The notes under the pieces were generated by a model. That model saw only the letters and a list, made by a program, of their open reading frames with translations. It was not told the DNA's origin and did no database searches. A stretch of DNA of 64,000 bases from Rhynchosporium graminicola (lineage: Eukaryota > Ascomycota > Leotiomycetes > Helotiales > Ploettnerulaceae). Shown here piece by piece: positions 34,990 to 46,871 of this stretch. A program made the translations under genes and the position numbers. Within the stretch, counting starts at the first letter, position 1, and each line of letters begins with the position of its first letter. Location of the stretch: positions 186,001-250,000 of the forward strand of contig FJUW01000059.1 of the NCBI GenBank assembly GCA_900074885.1. Direction: 5' to 3'.

Positions 34990-37070
34990 TCAAGGACTGG
35001 AAAAACGCGCTTTCTCCGACGCGCGCACGACTTCTTCCACGGCCCTGAGCATCAACTCGCTCCCTCCAAACACATCTGCTTGACGGATATTCGAGTCCAT
35101 GTTATTTATCAGACGGAAGATGCAGGTGCGGAGATTAGCCTTCAATGCTTGGATGCGTATCTGGAATATGGTATCACTGCTGCGGATGTTGTGACTGGAT
35201 CGATGTCCTGCTGCTTTGTATGAACCCCAGTACGGTGTATCTCTCCGGCGGCGAAACGGGAAATCCGAGTCTTGGGGACTTGGAATCGCGTTGAAAGGCT
35301 TGGGAGAGAGAGATGTGGTGAACATGTGGGCGAGGATGTGTGCGTAGAGCCCTAGGCGCGTGTAGTCTGAGCTACCGGGAAAGATTCGAGCGAGCGGCTC
35401 GAGATCCGGTGCTGGAACGTTGTGGTGTGCGTGGATAGTGGAAGCTGATGAAATGTACGATGAGCGCCAGGCTCTGGTTTGAACCATTGGTGTGCTTTTC
35501 GATGAGCTTAAGTAGGTGATGGGACGCGGCCGGGAGAAATTGGCGACTGTTTTGCTGTCTCTTAGAAAGCGAGTATGTGATTCGTCCAAGGAGTTTGTAG
35601 TGGGTGAAAATATAGATCGTTGCGTCGTTTTCTGGCGGATGAGTCGGATTTCGGCTATGCATGGGGTATTGGGAAGTAGCATATTGCGAGGGAAATCGGA
35701 GACGATGTCTTCAAGGTCAGAGATGATGTCGATGTTCGTTTTCTCCTCTAGGGTTGTGGAGTCAAAGGACCATCTCGTAAACAAGTTTGGATCCTCGTCG
35801 ACTTCAATACCGGCGCTCATAGCCGAGAACGAGAACCGTGAAGCAGCTGGTGGATCCGGAAAGACTTTGGGCGACATGGGCGACATAGGCGGACTGTTCA
35901 TCGCGAGATCTAGCCGTTTAAGGGGGAATATCCACTCCGGCTCTTTGCACGGGACGCGATCGCGATTGTCGTCGAATTCCCATTCACCATCTGGAGAGTC
36001 GGGAGGACTATCATCTGAGGATGCCCAGCTGTATCGTCTACCGACGGGAAGGGTAGTTGATGATGGAGTGTCGAGGGAGAAGTTTCGTGGATGGGCACTG
36101 GAACTGAAGGTGGAGGAGTGGCTTGTGGAGACGTGTATCATATGGGCTTTTTTGGGCGAGACAATTGTTGCGCAAGCCTGGGAACGTTAGAAAGTACGAC
36201 AATTGGAAGATGGGGATCAACTTACCAGCACGTCTTGGTCAGCTTCAGAAGCAGCATCGCTAAGCCAACTCTCCACATTACATTCACTACGGACTAGCTG
36301 TGATCTTCGCGTTTTGGGTAATGTGATACTTGACCGAGCTGCTTGCCTTGGAAGCACATTCTCGCCCAAACACTGGAAGGACAATCCCGAGCTCCGAGGT
36401 GCGTCGTTCACCAGAGACGTCGGACGGGACTCTAATAGATCTAATGTTGCGAGCCGAGCAGCATCCTGTTTGAAATCAGTGGTGCACTCGAGCGGGAAAG
36501 AATATAACAAACATCATTGATACGATCCTCCTGACGATCCGGCTCATGGAATACACATCCCTCGTTGCAAGTAGAGGGAGAGCTGCAAAAGCACAGATCA
36601 TCGCTTGTGTAGTAAGCTCTGCCTGGTAGGGGAGAACCGACTTCTGTGTAGATTGGTGTATCTCGTTGCGAATATCGGGCTGGAAGAATGCTCAGGCCGA
36701 GAGGGTTGTTCAATTTGCCTCGAGTTTCCGAAGTTTGCGTCTCCGATGAAATCGTCCCAAATGTCGACCTTTGCCCACCACAAGCCGAAGAAGGCCACGA
36801 TTCGGATTGCGGTACTGTAGGAGATAAAAGCTTCAGGGTCATCAAGCTCTTCATGCTATGCACACTCCGCTTGCGAGAACTCGTTCGTCTCACGAGTCCA
36901 TCCCCCATGCTGCAGTCTTTCGAAAACATCTCGACCAGAGCTGCATATGTGGTGGGGAAATGGTGAGTTGGACTGCAGCTGCATGTTAGAAAGTCGAGGC
37001 ATGAGGAGCATGAGGAGCATGATAAGTGCTTGATGGCGCCTGCAGGCTTGCGGATCACGTCGGAGTCCAT
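34990..37070 (-). CDS. Ser-rich hypothetical protein
   Basis: Three minus-strand exons, 37070-36513, 36465-36226 and 36177-34990, give 661 aa. Both introns are 47-48 nt and keep frame. I do not recognise the family. The N-terminus is Cys/Ser-rich (CSSCSSCLDFLTCSC), the middle is Ser/Pro-rich and probably disordered, with RRYSWASSDDSPPDSPDGEW and NSPPMSPMSPK as likely phosphorylation clusters. The last 150 residues look folded and helical (LGLYAHILAHMFTTSL, FQIRIQALKANLRTCIFRL, SELMLRAVEEVVRASE). No signal peptide or membrane segment is seen. A signalling or regulatory role is possible but unsupported. It is divergent from IPI3 across about 1.6 kb. Confidence 0.72.
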
Positions 37071-37200
37071 TCCGAGCGAAGACTAGGAATCGATAGGGTG
37101 GAATGTCTAATAATGCCTAGCAATGTCTAGCCAGCACCGACTAGTCGTCTAGTACACGGGACGAACTACTCTCTGACTTCGGATGAACTATGATGATGTG

Positions 37201-37243
37201 AGAAGTGAGAAGCGAGAAGCGAGAAGCGAGAAGCGAGAAGTGA
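37201..37243. repeat. GAGAAGC heptanucleotide array
   Basis: About six copies of GAGAAGC or GAGAAGT in tandem. Confidence 0.9.
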
Positions 37244-37325
37244 ATCAGAAATATCAGTCAAACTGACTGACCGAAAGGAAGGGAAAGGAAAGGAAAGATG
37301 AGAGACAGTCTAATAGTCGACGAGA

Positions 37326-37372
37326 TAAGATGGGTTGAGATGCGATGAGATGCGATGAGATGAGATGAGATG
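37326..37372. repeat. GATGA/GATGC microsatellite
   Basis: An imperfect array of GATGA and related GATGC units. Confidence 0.85.
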
Positions 37373-38651
37373 ACAATGAATTGTTTTGGGAAGCATTGGG
37401 CGTCACTTGGCCAGCCATGATATGGTTATGATATGACATATATGATCATTCTTGAACTGGACAGGATGTATATGCATGCATACATGCGGTTTCTGGGAGC
37501 AGCGAGCTGAACACCCACGCACCTACTCAGCCATCCATCATCCACCGGATTTGGTGGCATGTGCCAGGCGCGGCGCGCAGACCTTGAGCATCGAGGCGTT
37601 CCCGTGTCTTGGAAACATCCCAGACATCCCTCTCCCAATAGATTCGAATAGACTCGAGCCTGCAAAGACGATCATTGTGGTGGGGAAAAAGAGAACGCCG
37701 GATCAGTCTTCAGTCTCTGATAGATCGATCAGTGGCGGGAAAAAGCAATATGAAGCAAGGGGCGCTTTTCAGCTCTAGAGACGAGGCCTGCAACAGGACA
37801 GTCCTTGCGAGATGAAAGGGGTGATATACTGATAACAGATTGGTGCATTCATTCATTGTGCGTGGTGAATCATGAAACATCTTCATAATGGGTAAAAACA
37901 AACGTGACTTAACGCCATTCATGCAGTACCATGAATCTGTAAATCTTTCATTCGAGATTTTGAGGATGAGGAAGACCAAGCCTGAGGCTGAAGCTGGAGG
38001 TATCGGATCGTGACTGGGGTCGTGATCGCGGCTCGATTAAGCTTAACTACTTTATTTAGGTACACCTAGCTAGGTGCGTGGGTTGGGTGGGGGGGTACTT
38101 TACCTGAGGGAGTGTCCGTGCGGGATCTGATCTGATGCAGGGCCTGGCGGGCGGCCGGCGTATTGTTCTGCCAGATCCGAAAAGACTAGCTAGCCCCAAG
38201 AAGAGCCTAGCCTAGCCTTACAAAGCTAGACTTTGATTGGACACAGATTTCGCGTGCAGAATCAAATCTTTGCTTGACAAGAATGAAAATATGACAGACT
38301 GCCAACCCGCCCTGGACTATAATAATAATACAAAGTCGATAACGCAATACGCGAGATGAGTCAATCGATACGTGACAATTGACAGTTGACAGTTGACAAT
38401 TGGAAATTGGTAATTCGCGATCGGCAATGGATAATTGAATGATTGATTGATTGATTGCAATACAGATCGCCGTGATAGTGGACGGCGCTATCAAATTCGA
38501 CCGACCCAAGATCGACCTCGACCTCGACCTCGATGAGGCGGCGGCGATATTCAATATTACGATACCTACCTATACCTACCTACCTATCTACCTACAACGC
38601 GCCTACCACGTACCGTCCACCTCTGAAGATATAGCACAGACCGACCGCACC

Positions 38652-40080
38652 ATGTTGACCGAGGGATTCATAACCTCGATCTTGGCCCAGCCGAAGACCG
38701 CGAACACGGCCATTTCCCAAGATATCGGCATCTATTTCCACGAATTGCACCCAATTCCAGTCATCAAGTCCTCCTTGAAGAAGAGCTCAACTCGAGTCCA
38801 TAGCTTAGCTGCCAACTCAACCCATATCTTCGCCGCACAGGCAGACAAAGCGGTTGTGCATGTATTCTCGCGGGAGAGCAAAGGTCCCCAGGAAGCTTTG
38901 ATCTCGTTCCCAGAGCGGATCCATAGTTTGACACTCCTTGGCGATGGCGTTCTGGTCTTAGGCACGGCCGAAGGAAGGGCAATTCTGTGGGAGGTATGTC
39001 TACTATCTCTGGTCTACGACTGACTGTGATGTCTCTGATGTGTTTCGGTGCAAGGGCTACCACTGTTACTGACTTTATATCCTGTCTTAGGTCAGCACAG
39101 GAAGACAAGTATCCACGCCCACGGCTCATCTACAACCGATATCATGTCTCGCGGGCAACAATTCCCACCTCATCACTGGCTCCGAAGACTCGAATATCCA
39201 CGTTTGGTCGGTCCCACGCCTCTTATCCATGACTGCGACGGAGACCTCCGCCGAACCACTGCGCACACTGTCCAACCATCGAGCCGCCATCACAAGCCTT
39301 GCAATGGGCCATAGTGCCAGTGGAACAGACATTTGTGTTTCGGCAAGTCAGGACAATACCGTTGTCGTCTGGGGTTACCACTCCGGGAACTTGCTCCGAA
39401 CCTTTCTTCTCCAGTCTGCACCGCTCTGTCTAGCTCTGGATCCGTGCGACCGAGCCGTATATATCGGCTTTGGGGATGGCTCAATACAAGCTGTCGAATT
39501 TTCGAGCCGAGCCAAGAAGCATAATGAATTATATGACAAGAGTCTGCAGAATACGCCCGTTCAAATCTCCCTTCCTTCTTGGACTCCACGGGACGGAGCA
39601 GATTCAGCGCTCTGTCTCGGTCTCAGCTACGATGGAACAAGTCTTCTATCGGGTCATACTTCTGGGAAGATCTTGGAGTGGAATACTTCTCGTCGTTCAT
39701 GTACGACCGAACTTGCGGACCTTAATGCACCCGTCACAAACTTATTGATGTCTTCGCCCTTCCCATCTCGGAAGTTGACGAAGTCACTGACTGTAGTTAA
39801 ACCAAAGCTCGGCAAGAGTAGCCATATTTTCACTGGCAAATTGCTTGGCTCAATTGGATCGACAAGTCGAGCAATAGAGTCCAACGGGTTTCCATCAGAT
39901 CTACTCGAGAGAGCAATTTCCAGCTTCTCTACGACTTCGTTGACGTCCTCTCCAAGCGGAGATGAACAACTTCAGGAGGAAATTGCGGAACTCTGGGAAC
40001 TTGTAAACCAGCAACGCGCTCTTCAAAGGAAGACTTGGAGCAAATACACTACTCTTAAATCTGGCGGTACCGTGTTGTAG
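38652..40080 (+). CDS. IPI3: Pre-rRNA processing protein Ipi3 (Rix1 complex, WD40)
   Basis: Ipi3 (human WDR18) joins Rix1 and Ipi1 in the Rix1 complex, which acts with Rea1 in ITS2 removal and late 60S maturation. Two exons, 38652-38993 and 39091-40080, separated by a 97-nt intron (GTATGT to TTAG), give 443 aa. The start MLTEGFITSILAQP and the following ISQDIGIYFHELHP fit the family. WD40-type repeats are visible as LITGSEDSNIHVWSV, CVSASQDNTVVVWG, VYIGFGDGSIQAVEF and LLSGHTSGKILEW. The C-terminus is a short helix (EEIAELWELVNQQRALQRK), as in other Ipi3 proteins. The start at 38652 was taken over an earlier in-frame Met because the upstream part is low-complexity. Confidence 0.93.
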
Positions 40081-40629
40081 GCTCAAAAGGTTCGTGTGTC
40101 AATCACTTGGTCTGATCTTGTCAGATGTCGCTGGATCTTCATCTGAGGTTAGAAACATGTTTGTCCCCATTCATATTTCCAGCCTGGTAATAGGTGATCA
40201 GACTGCCCTTTGCCGCCTTCACCTATCACTCAGCAGGGTTCAAGACGTAATCCTCGCCAATTCCCTCGCATTGACCTTGCGTCCGTGCGAAGCGAAAGCT
40301 TACGTTTGCATTGCGTGTTGTCGAAACCCGGGTGCTGCTTAACGGTGGGTTTATGCCAAGATGCATCGTCTACGCCATTGCTTATCTTCGTGCTTCACAA
40401 ACTTCTTCAGTTCGAGGTTTAGTCCTACAAGGGGTGCCTGACTTTAGGACTGGTCTGTATCAATGTAGGAAAGCTGCTCCAGATCGGCTGTCTCGGTGTT
40501 GGATGTCCCATGGTTTCAGTGTAGGGCTTGGAATAGCTATGATTAGTTGCAACTCATATCAATAGCCTTCTCCCCAAAATCAACCGGTACATGCTGCGGC
40601 TTCGTGTCCGACGTCGAGTGTTTTGCGAC
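40081..40629. other. Intergenic region after IPI3
   Basis: Holds the IPI3 3' flank and possibly the decayed promoter of the sedolisin relic. No gene is seen. Confidence 0.5.
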
Positions 40630-42565
40630 TCGATTATCGTTGAATCATTCACTGCCCTGGCCGTAGGAACACCTGCATCGCGAGTCCAACCTCAAGCTTT
40701 GTCATTCACGATAATCATGACCGCGCTCCCGCGAGATGGGCACGGCATTCTCGGTTCCATTCCACCACAGCGTTTCCCGTTCGAATCGGTCTAGCACAGT
40801 AGAATTTGCATCATGCCGAGGAGGTTTTCAGTCAAGTTTCGTATCCAGATCTAAACATCATGGAAAATGTTAGCCTCTGCGGACGGTGGTAGACATGTCC
40901 TCTCCAAGTGCAGTAGCTATGCATGTCGTTCGAAGGTGGGTACAAGTTTCAGCGAGTGATTCTGGAAGAGTGCGCATTTTCCCTGTCGCGGAACTGGATG
41001 ACTGATCTTGCTTCGACGATGGAGGCTGAGAAGCTATTGAAGACTGAATGAATATCGTCTTTACAAATATCCTGCAGGGGAGGGTCATCTTGCTTGCAAG
41101 TGATACAGTATCCAGGCACATCTAGTCGCACATATCGATTTAGATACACCATCGGTCCAGCTCGGCAATCCTGAGAGGATCATACGTCACGAGGGCGTCC
41201 TCCGCTTCGATACTTGAAGAAGCGACAAGCCGTTCCTCGTCTTGGTATCCTAGTCTCGCTGAGCAATGCAACGAACCTTAAGCGAGTGACCTGTGGTCTC
41301 CAAAACTCCGATAAATACAGCAAATGGCGATACGATGATCACGCCTGCTTACCTACGGGCTCTCACTACAACCTGCCTCCCAGCACCACTCCAATCTCCA
41401 ACCATCTCCGACATAACGCCTAAGCATTCCTGCAAAGCGATCTAAACATGGTTTTCAGACAGTTCTCTTCGGCCCTGGACGGAAATTCTGAAAACCATGT
41501 TTAGATCGCTTTGCAGGAATGCTTAGCTATCGTAGGTCGCAAGTATTGGCTTTCAAGTCAATAGAGAATCGTGACTGGGTTGGGAGTATGTATTGGCTCT
41601 TGTGTATCCGCAATTAGTCATTTCGTATCCAGACGACAACATCGTAACCAGAGGGAGCTTCAACAACTTCCTCGACGCCATCGACGCAGGCTTCTTCATT
41701 TTTCCGAGGCAGCAGGTCAAAGGATCCGAGCATTGAGGGACATGCCCCTCAAAACAACCCGGGCGGTCTTTTCTGAACTCCAGGAAACTTGCACCATTTT
41801 CCATCTGACGAATATCGTCTCCCCGTCCTACGGGTCCGACGAAGCAGATTCATCAGGTAAAAACGAAATGCGCCCATGTCTCGAGTACATGAGGCTCTGA
41901 CTCTCAGGCGTCTCGACTCCCTCCTCCTCAGGCGATTTCGGCATCGCAAGCAACGGAAGCCAATCCATCGACTCAATCATAGAAGCGTACAACAACGTTT
42001 CCCAGGGAATTTCTAGTTCTTCGTTCTCAGGCGAATTTCTGACTTCGCGACGTGAGTCTTGAGCAGCTCAACAGTTCGCAGGCCCGAGTCAGCAGCCCAG
42101 GAAACCCGTGACCTCCGGTCGTGGATTACTTGAGCGTCTAGCGCTGTCGCGACACCTGGAAAGGGCATGATGGTGTACGCCGAATAGCACGTTTGACTTC
42201 TCTGTACAGTTGCAGATCGTTTCTAGAACTCGTGAAAGTGTGCGGGTTTTGAGGATGTTAGTATGGATATCGTGAAGGACGTGATGGTTGGGGTTAGAGG
42301 ATTCATGTTTTCTCTTGGATCGAGTGCTGGTGTGAGTGTGTTGAATACTGTCAACGAGCAGCGATCAATACGAAGAAGAGTTCGGTAGGGTTTGTGGATA
42401 TGGTGTTGTATGCGAATCCTCAGCTGACGAACGATATTACAAAGGGTGGGAACTAGGGATGTGGAACTGCGGGATTTCAAGACGTGCTTGGCTGGGAATC
42501 GGTGACTGGTTTAGGTAGACGAATTTCGGGAAGATATCGGCACTGTTCTTCCCCGGGTGGGTACT
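40630..42565 (+). pseudogene. Decayed sedolisin-family (S53) tripeptidyl peptidase gene
   Basis: Pieces in all three plus frames line up in order with fungal secreted tripeptidyl peptidases. The pro-domain shows SAVAMHVVRRWVQ, EAEKLLKTE, GEGHLAC and AHLVAHIDLDTPSVQLG (about 40,900-41,160). The mature part follows with ITPAYLRAL (from 41,338), YVLALVYPQ and RGSFNNFLDAIDAGF (41,590-41,690), TNIVSPSYGSDEAD (41,800-41,850), SSSGDFGIASNG (about 41,920), DVSMDIVKDVMVGVRG, GSSAGVSVLNTVNEQR (from 42,317), FVDMVLYANPQLTND and GCGTAGFQDVLGWESVTGL (to about 42,510). The GSSAG site stands where active enzymes have GTSAS. Several frameshifts, in-frame stops (TGA at 41,898, TAG at 42,454) and loss of the segment with the catalytic Glu/Asp pair show it is dead. 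A foldback sits in the gap at 41,420-41,526. Edges are approximate. Confidence 0.88.
41420..41526. repeat. Perfect 40-bp inverted repeat with 27-nt loop
   Basis: Arms 41,420-41,459 and 41,487-41,526 are exact reverse complements over 40 bp; the loop 41,460-41,486 is 27 nt. The inner core is TAAACATGGTTTTCAGA against TCTGAAAACCATGTTTA. There is no mismatch despite lying in a decayed gene, so the structure is probably much younger than the gene's loss, or is kept identical by gene conversion. Confidence 0.97.
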
Positions 42566-45500
42566 TGAAGTAGCAGTGCGAGGGTTGGAAAATAGTTGGG
42601 CATAGATAGTCGACTGATCGCTGCACATGTAGATTGAGATAGACTAAGCCTGACAGCAAACACACTTCCTTTCCTCCGCCTGTGGATTGCCTTGAAATGG
42701 CTACACTGCAATATTCTATCCCATGCTTTCTTCTTTCCCTACCACCTCAAAACACCTCTTTTCAAGCCCTCCTCGAACTCCCAAACTGTCTCCCATTAAC
42801 GGTTAACAGTTTCACATCTCTTCCTTCATCCCTGGGATCGAAATCAAACGATGATGTTATTTCCCCTACTCCCATAGATGCGAATTATTCATTATATTCG
42901 TCTGTATCTCTCAGCTCACTCGTACATTCTCTCCTCTTGAACGATTGATAGGACTAGCTTAGCGACGAGGCGAGGATGGGAACGCCACCACAGAAGAGTC
43001 TGACAGGCAGGGAGCCCGGCACTGGAAATACATGATGTCCATAATTTTTTCTTTCTTCTTTTTTCTCTTTTTTTTCCAAGGTTCAGTATCCCTCTCTCAC
43101 AATCTCAAATTTTCAGATTTCCCATCGAATAGAAGTGTAATTGAGTACCACAGAGCTGAAAGCTCATACGAGAAGATTATAGAGAGAGTATAGAGAGAAG
43201 CAAAGATCTGCTCTACTGAACGGGAAATCGTAAATCGCGCAAACATCTCCGGTTTTTACCTCCTCCCCAAAGTTGAGAGCTGCCGTTCACGCAATCCCCC
43301 GGCTCAAATGTCTATCGACATCTCCCGGACCTCGCTGATTGTATGTGATTGGTAAACTGATCAAGAGAGCTTTCGATTCGGCTCTCTCTGGTTCTAGCTA
43401 GCTGGGACTTGTGATTTGTGACAGGTGGGCCTGCAGCTAGTTGAGTTGAGCTGTTTGGTGATGGTCTTGGTTTCTTGGGGGTGTTGAATCGTGGATGGGA
43501 CGATTGTCGATGATGAAAAGGATACGGGATCACGGGAAGAAGTATAGGGTTCTGTACTCGGTTTGGCTTTGCGTTGAAGAAGAGTGGGTTCGTGGGGTTT
43601 CTGGTTGCCGGTTTGGATTGGCAGGGTGGTATGTAAGTTGAGCGCCTGTAAATTCTTGCTCTGGATTTCGGTTGCGTGGTTTTGCGGCAGCTTTTGCTGG
43701 TGGTGTGGGGTTGAGCTGATTGATCTAAGCTGTCGTTTTCGGCGAGGTGTGATCCTTTGGTATCTCATATCGATCGTAAGTATGACCACAATAGACTGTT
43801 TGGCGCTTCGCTTTATGAGACTGAAGCGTAGATCTTTCTGTTTATGACTGAAGAGTAGTAGGATATGTGGCTGCCAAAGTGGACGGTAAGGTAGATGGAA
43901 ATGAAATTGCTGAAGAAGAGTATGGATTGTGGGTTTTCAATATGGGAAGTGATGAGATGGATATTGACGAGTGCTCCAGACTGAGAGCTGAGGAGATTGA
44001 GAGGGGGCTGTAGAGAAAGAGTGGCGACATCAAATACTTGATATCGTAGACCCTTATCCGGATTTTTCGATGTTGTACCAGATTTACGAAAGGATCCGGC
44101 GTACCTGGCGTTTGTGCGGTCATATATACAGTATCTGCTTGCAAAGTCTTGAGAATAGACATCCCGAAATAAAGTAGGACTTTAAAACGTAAAACTTAGG
44201 TCCAATAGGTGATTCAATACTAGGATTAATCTCTTGGTCATTAAATCGTAAGGGGAGGACCGTGATTGGGGTTTCAAAACGTGCTCTATTTCCGTCGACG
44301 AAGGCAACGAGAAAATCACAGACTGGTTGACGGTGCAAACATTCATATCTTCGTATAACAGCTGGGAAGAAGAGAGAATCGAGAGGAGGAAGAAGGACAA
44401 GATGTTGAAATTTGGCTTGTTTGCCGTGAGGAGACGAGTACATGGAAACGGCTTCAGCGAGGCGAGGATGCAGGTTGGACATGCCGCACTCGGGAGTATG
44501 AGGAATCATTTCGAAGAGGGTGGAAGGCAAAGAAATCGCTGTTGATGAGTGGCAACTTGAAGCCAGCCAGCTTGAGTACAAAGCAAGTTGCGCTAAGAGT
44601 CGCTTACCTGTCGTGTGAAGTAAACAAAATACAACCTCAGGAACAGAATGGAGGCATCGCAGATTAAATTTGTAACATTCTGTAGCAGTGAAATATATTG
44701 GATAATCTGAATAGATGAAGATGGCTCTCTATGCAACTGTTGCCAGGTAAATGGCCAAATGGAATAAATCATATTTGAAATAGATCTGGGAACCCTGTGG
44801 AGTTTTTGACTTAGATCAAAGATCTTGCTTCTCTTTCAACCCCAACTTAGAAACCGGCTCACTTGATCCTCTACGCTACAGATCATTAAAAGTGCCTGTG
44901 GCGTAGGCGACGGTACGTTGGTAGATCAATCATCATTATTCGACTTGTCAGCCCCCTGTTGACAGCTCGGAGGATTCTCGCACGACTCGATCAGCCCTGA
45001 TGCTTAGCTTCTTTACACAGGCCAAAGCCTCTCAAATATAAGCTACGTCCCGTAGGTTTACGTATCGCAGTTAAGAAGACTGGAGGAAGAGCAGCATCCG
45101 GAGATGTGATGCAGTATCCTGCACAGGATACTTTGTCTTTGATTCCAGTAAGGCAGTATTCGAATTAGGGTTTTATGGAGCGTTATTCCAAGGCAACTAG
45201 TTCCTCTCCGGAGTGATGGAGGTGAGGAATACTGCAGTATCGGTTATGGGTTGGCAGAGGAACTCCCGGAGGACTGTGGTGTGGTTTATTCAGACGAAAC
45301 ATTTCTATTGGGCAAAGAACAGACTTGCGGAGTATCTAAAGAGTGATGTTTTGAATCAATTGAAAGAAAGGAAGGCCGGAAAAGATACCTGTTGTGCGTG
45401 TTGGGTGATGGAAGGTTCTTTTAATCTTTTTCATCCTTGTGGGTGGGAAATTCTCCAAGTTAAAGGATCGAGGATGCGAAGAGGTTCTGTCCGTAACATC

Positions 45501-46293
45501 CCTTGAAGTAACAACACTGACTGTAATGGCGTATCTTTTAGTCCAGGATATTCCTGACAGAAAGGTGGTAAGAGGTGGCAAGAGGATGCTTAAGTACCTG
45601 AGTATAAATAATTATCTTTGACTCAGGTAGTTTCCTGGTGCTCTTGCACTTCTTCTGTGTTTCTCTCTTCGTCTCAGAACCAGATACTTGTACTTTTTTA
45701 TCTTTTCCGCGTGTGCTATATCCTGGGCATCTCGTAAATATCACATGCGACAACTGCAGCGTCTGAATGATCGTTCATACAGTTCGCGGGTAAGTAGGTG
45801 CTCTCGGGATCTCTTCATCGAGTACTCGGATCAACGGTAGTTCATGTTGCTTTTTTCTTTTTCGACATCGAATCGCAGGATCTCTCCGACTCTTAGGTTC
45901 TCGATGAACCTTGTAACAAGTGGAAGAATCTTGCGGTCAGGTCGAATCCTTCGAGGGATTTCTCACGGCTATGGAAGGGAATTACAAGCGAAACATCAAG
46001 AATGAGGCACGTTAATAAACGAGCAAGAGTCTGGGAAACTTGTATTCTTATTTTTACTTGTCAGAAATATGGCTAAGATCTCAACCAGCAGCCCAATTCA
46101 CACCACCTTCCGACCAACTCAAATACTCAGATCAGCATAATCCACTTCCTCTCCCCTACGCTTCTGTCACTATTCTCATTACAGCCCTCAATCCTTCAAA
46201 TAAAGCCTCATTAGAATCTCAATATCTCGGACTTCTCCACCCTGTTCGTCACCCACACTAGCATTACAGTTCCCTCGTCTGCGAGAAAGAGGC
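42566..46293. other. Intergenic region, 3.7 kb, no gene seen
   Basis: Several frames of 70-150 codons are open, mainly on the minus strand between 43,394 and 44,581, but none shows a family motif, a signal peptide or paired splice sites. Given the sedolisin relic next door, further relics too decayed to read are possible. The right end is the 3' flank of the small secreted protein gene. Confidence 0.4.
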
Positions 46294-46871
46294 TTAAGCA
46301 CCAGCAGTTCCATCGAAAGTCACAGCAGTACTTGGCTGACCGGCAGCAGCCTTGTCAAGTGCAATATTGTTGTCCAACTTCTTACTCTCAGCAGCGAGCT
46401 TGACAGATGTGTCTTTCCCTTGCGCAGCCTGTGCTTTGAGCTTCAGAACAGTAGCCTCGAGCTTCAGAACCTTGTTCTTTATTTTACCATTCTGCGATGA
46501 TGTTAGTCGAAGCCCCCTTTCCAAAACTCTGAACATTTCAGGAGAGGAGAGGTACGAACCTGAAGAGCGATCTTGGCATCACCAGTCGCAGCTGCGATGG
46601 CAGGGTTGAATTTCTCCGTCTCGGCATCATTGGCGATATTGTTGACCTCTCCGAGGAAAGCGATATCAGCTTTATCGACATTGGCGAGATTGGCAGTGTC
46701 GATAGGGAGTTTGGCCAGAACCTCGCTCAGAGCATTGCCGGCGACGCCTCCGCTGACGGAAAGGTCATTGTAAGATTTCTTGCCGAGGACGGCAGCGCGA
46801 GCCTTGAGAGGAGTTGGGGCAGCGAGGGCCAGGGTTGCAAAAGCCAAAGTGATGAGAGTTGAGTATTGCAT
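46294..46871 (-). CDS. Small secreted protein, ascomycete family of unknown function
   Basis: Two minus-strand exons, 46871-46560 and 46491-46294, with a 68-nt intron (GTTCGT to CAG), give 169 aa. The signal peptide is MQYSTLITLAFATLALAAP with a likely cleavage after Ala-Ala-Pro or at the following basic KAR. The mature protein is Ala/Lys/Asp-rich and helical, with SYNDLSVSGGVAGNALSEVL, VNNIANDAETEKFNPAIAAA, then GKIKNKVLKLEATVLKLKAQ and KKLDNNIALDKAAAGQ. No Cys are present in the mature part. I recall closely similar small secreted proteins in many ascomycetes, usually with no assigned role. It is probably extracellular. Confidence 0.88.

Larger units (their letters stand above)
37071..38651. 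other. Divergent intergenic region between the Ser-rich gene and IPI3
   Basis: This holds the promoters of both genes and several short repeats: GAGAAGC heptamers at 37,201-37,243, GATGA units at 37,326-37,372, and TTGACAGTTGACAGTTGACAA near 38,380-38,401. The frame of IPI3 is open upstream of its start but reads as low-complexity. Confidence 0.5.

Noticed and set aside
41742..42062. An apparent 89-aa two-exon gene with a good intron at 41,857-41,907 (GTAAAA donor, CTCTGAC branch, TCAG acceptor).
   Set aside because: Reading straight through the supposed intron matches the sedolisin block around EYMKL...SSGDFG with one stop codon, so the intron is a coincidence inside a pseudogene.
44120..44581. 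Minus-strand frame of 153 codons, with further open minus frames down to 43,394.
   Set aside because: No motif, no paired splice sites to join the frames, and nothing recognised in any frame.
45213..45506. Plus-strand frame of 97 codons.
   Set aside because: No homologous feel, no signal peptide or introns, and isolated in a gene-poor region.
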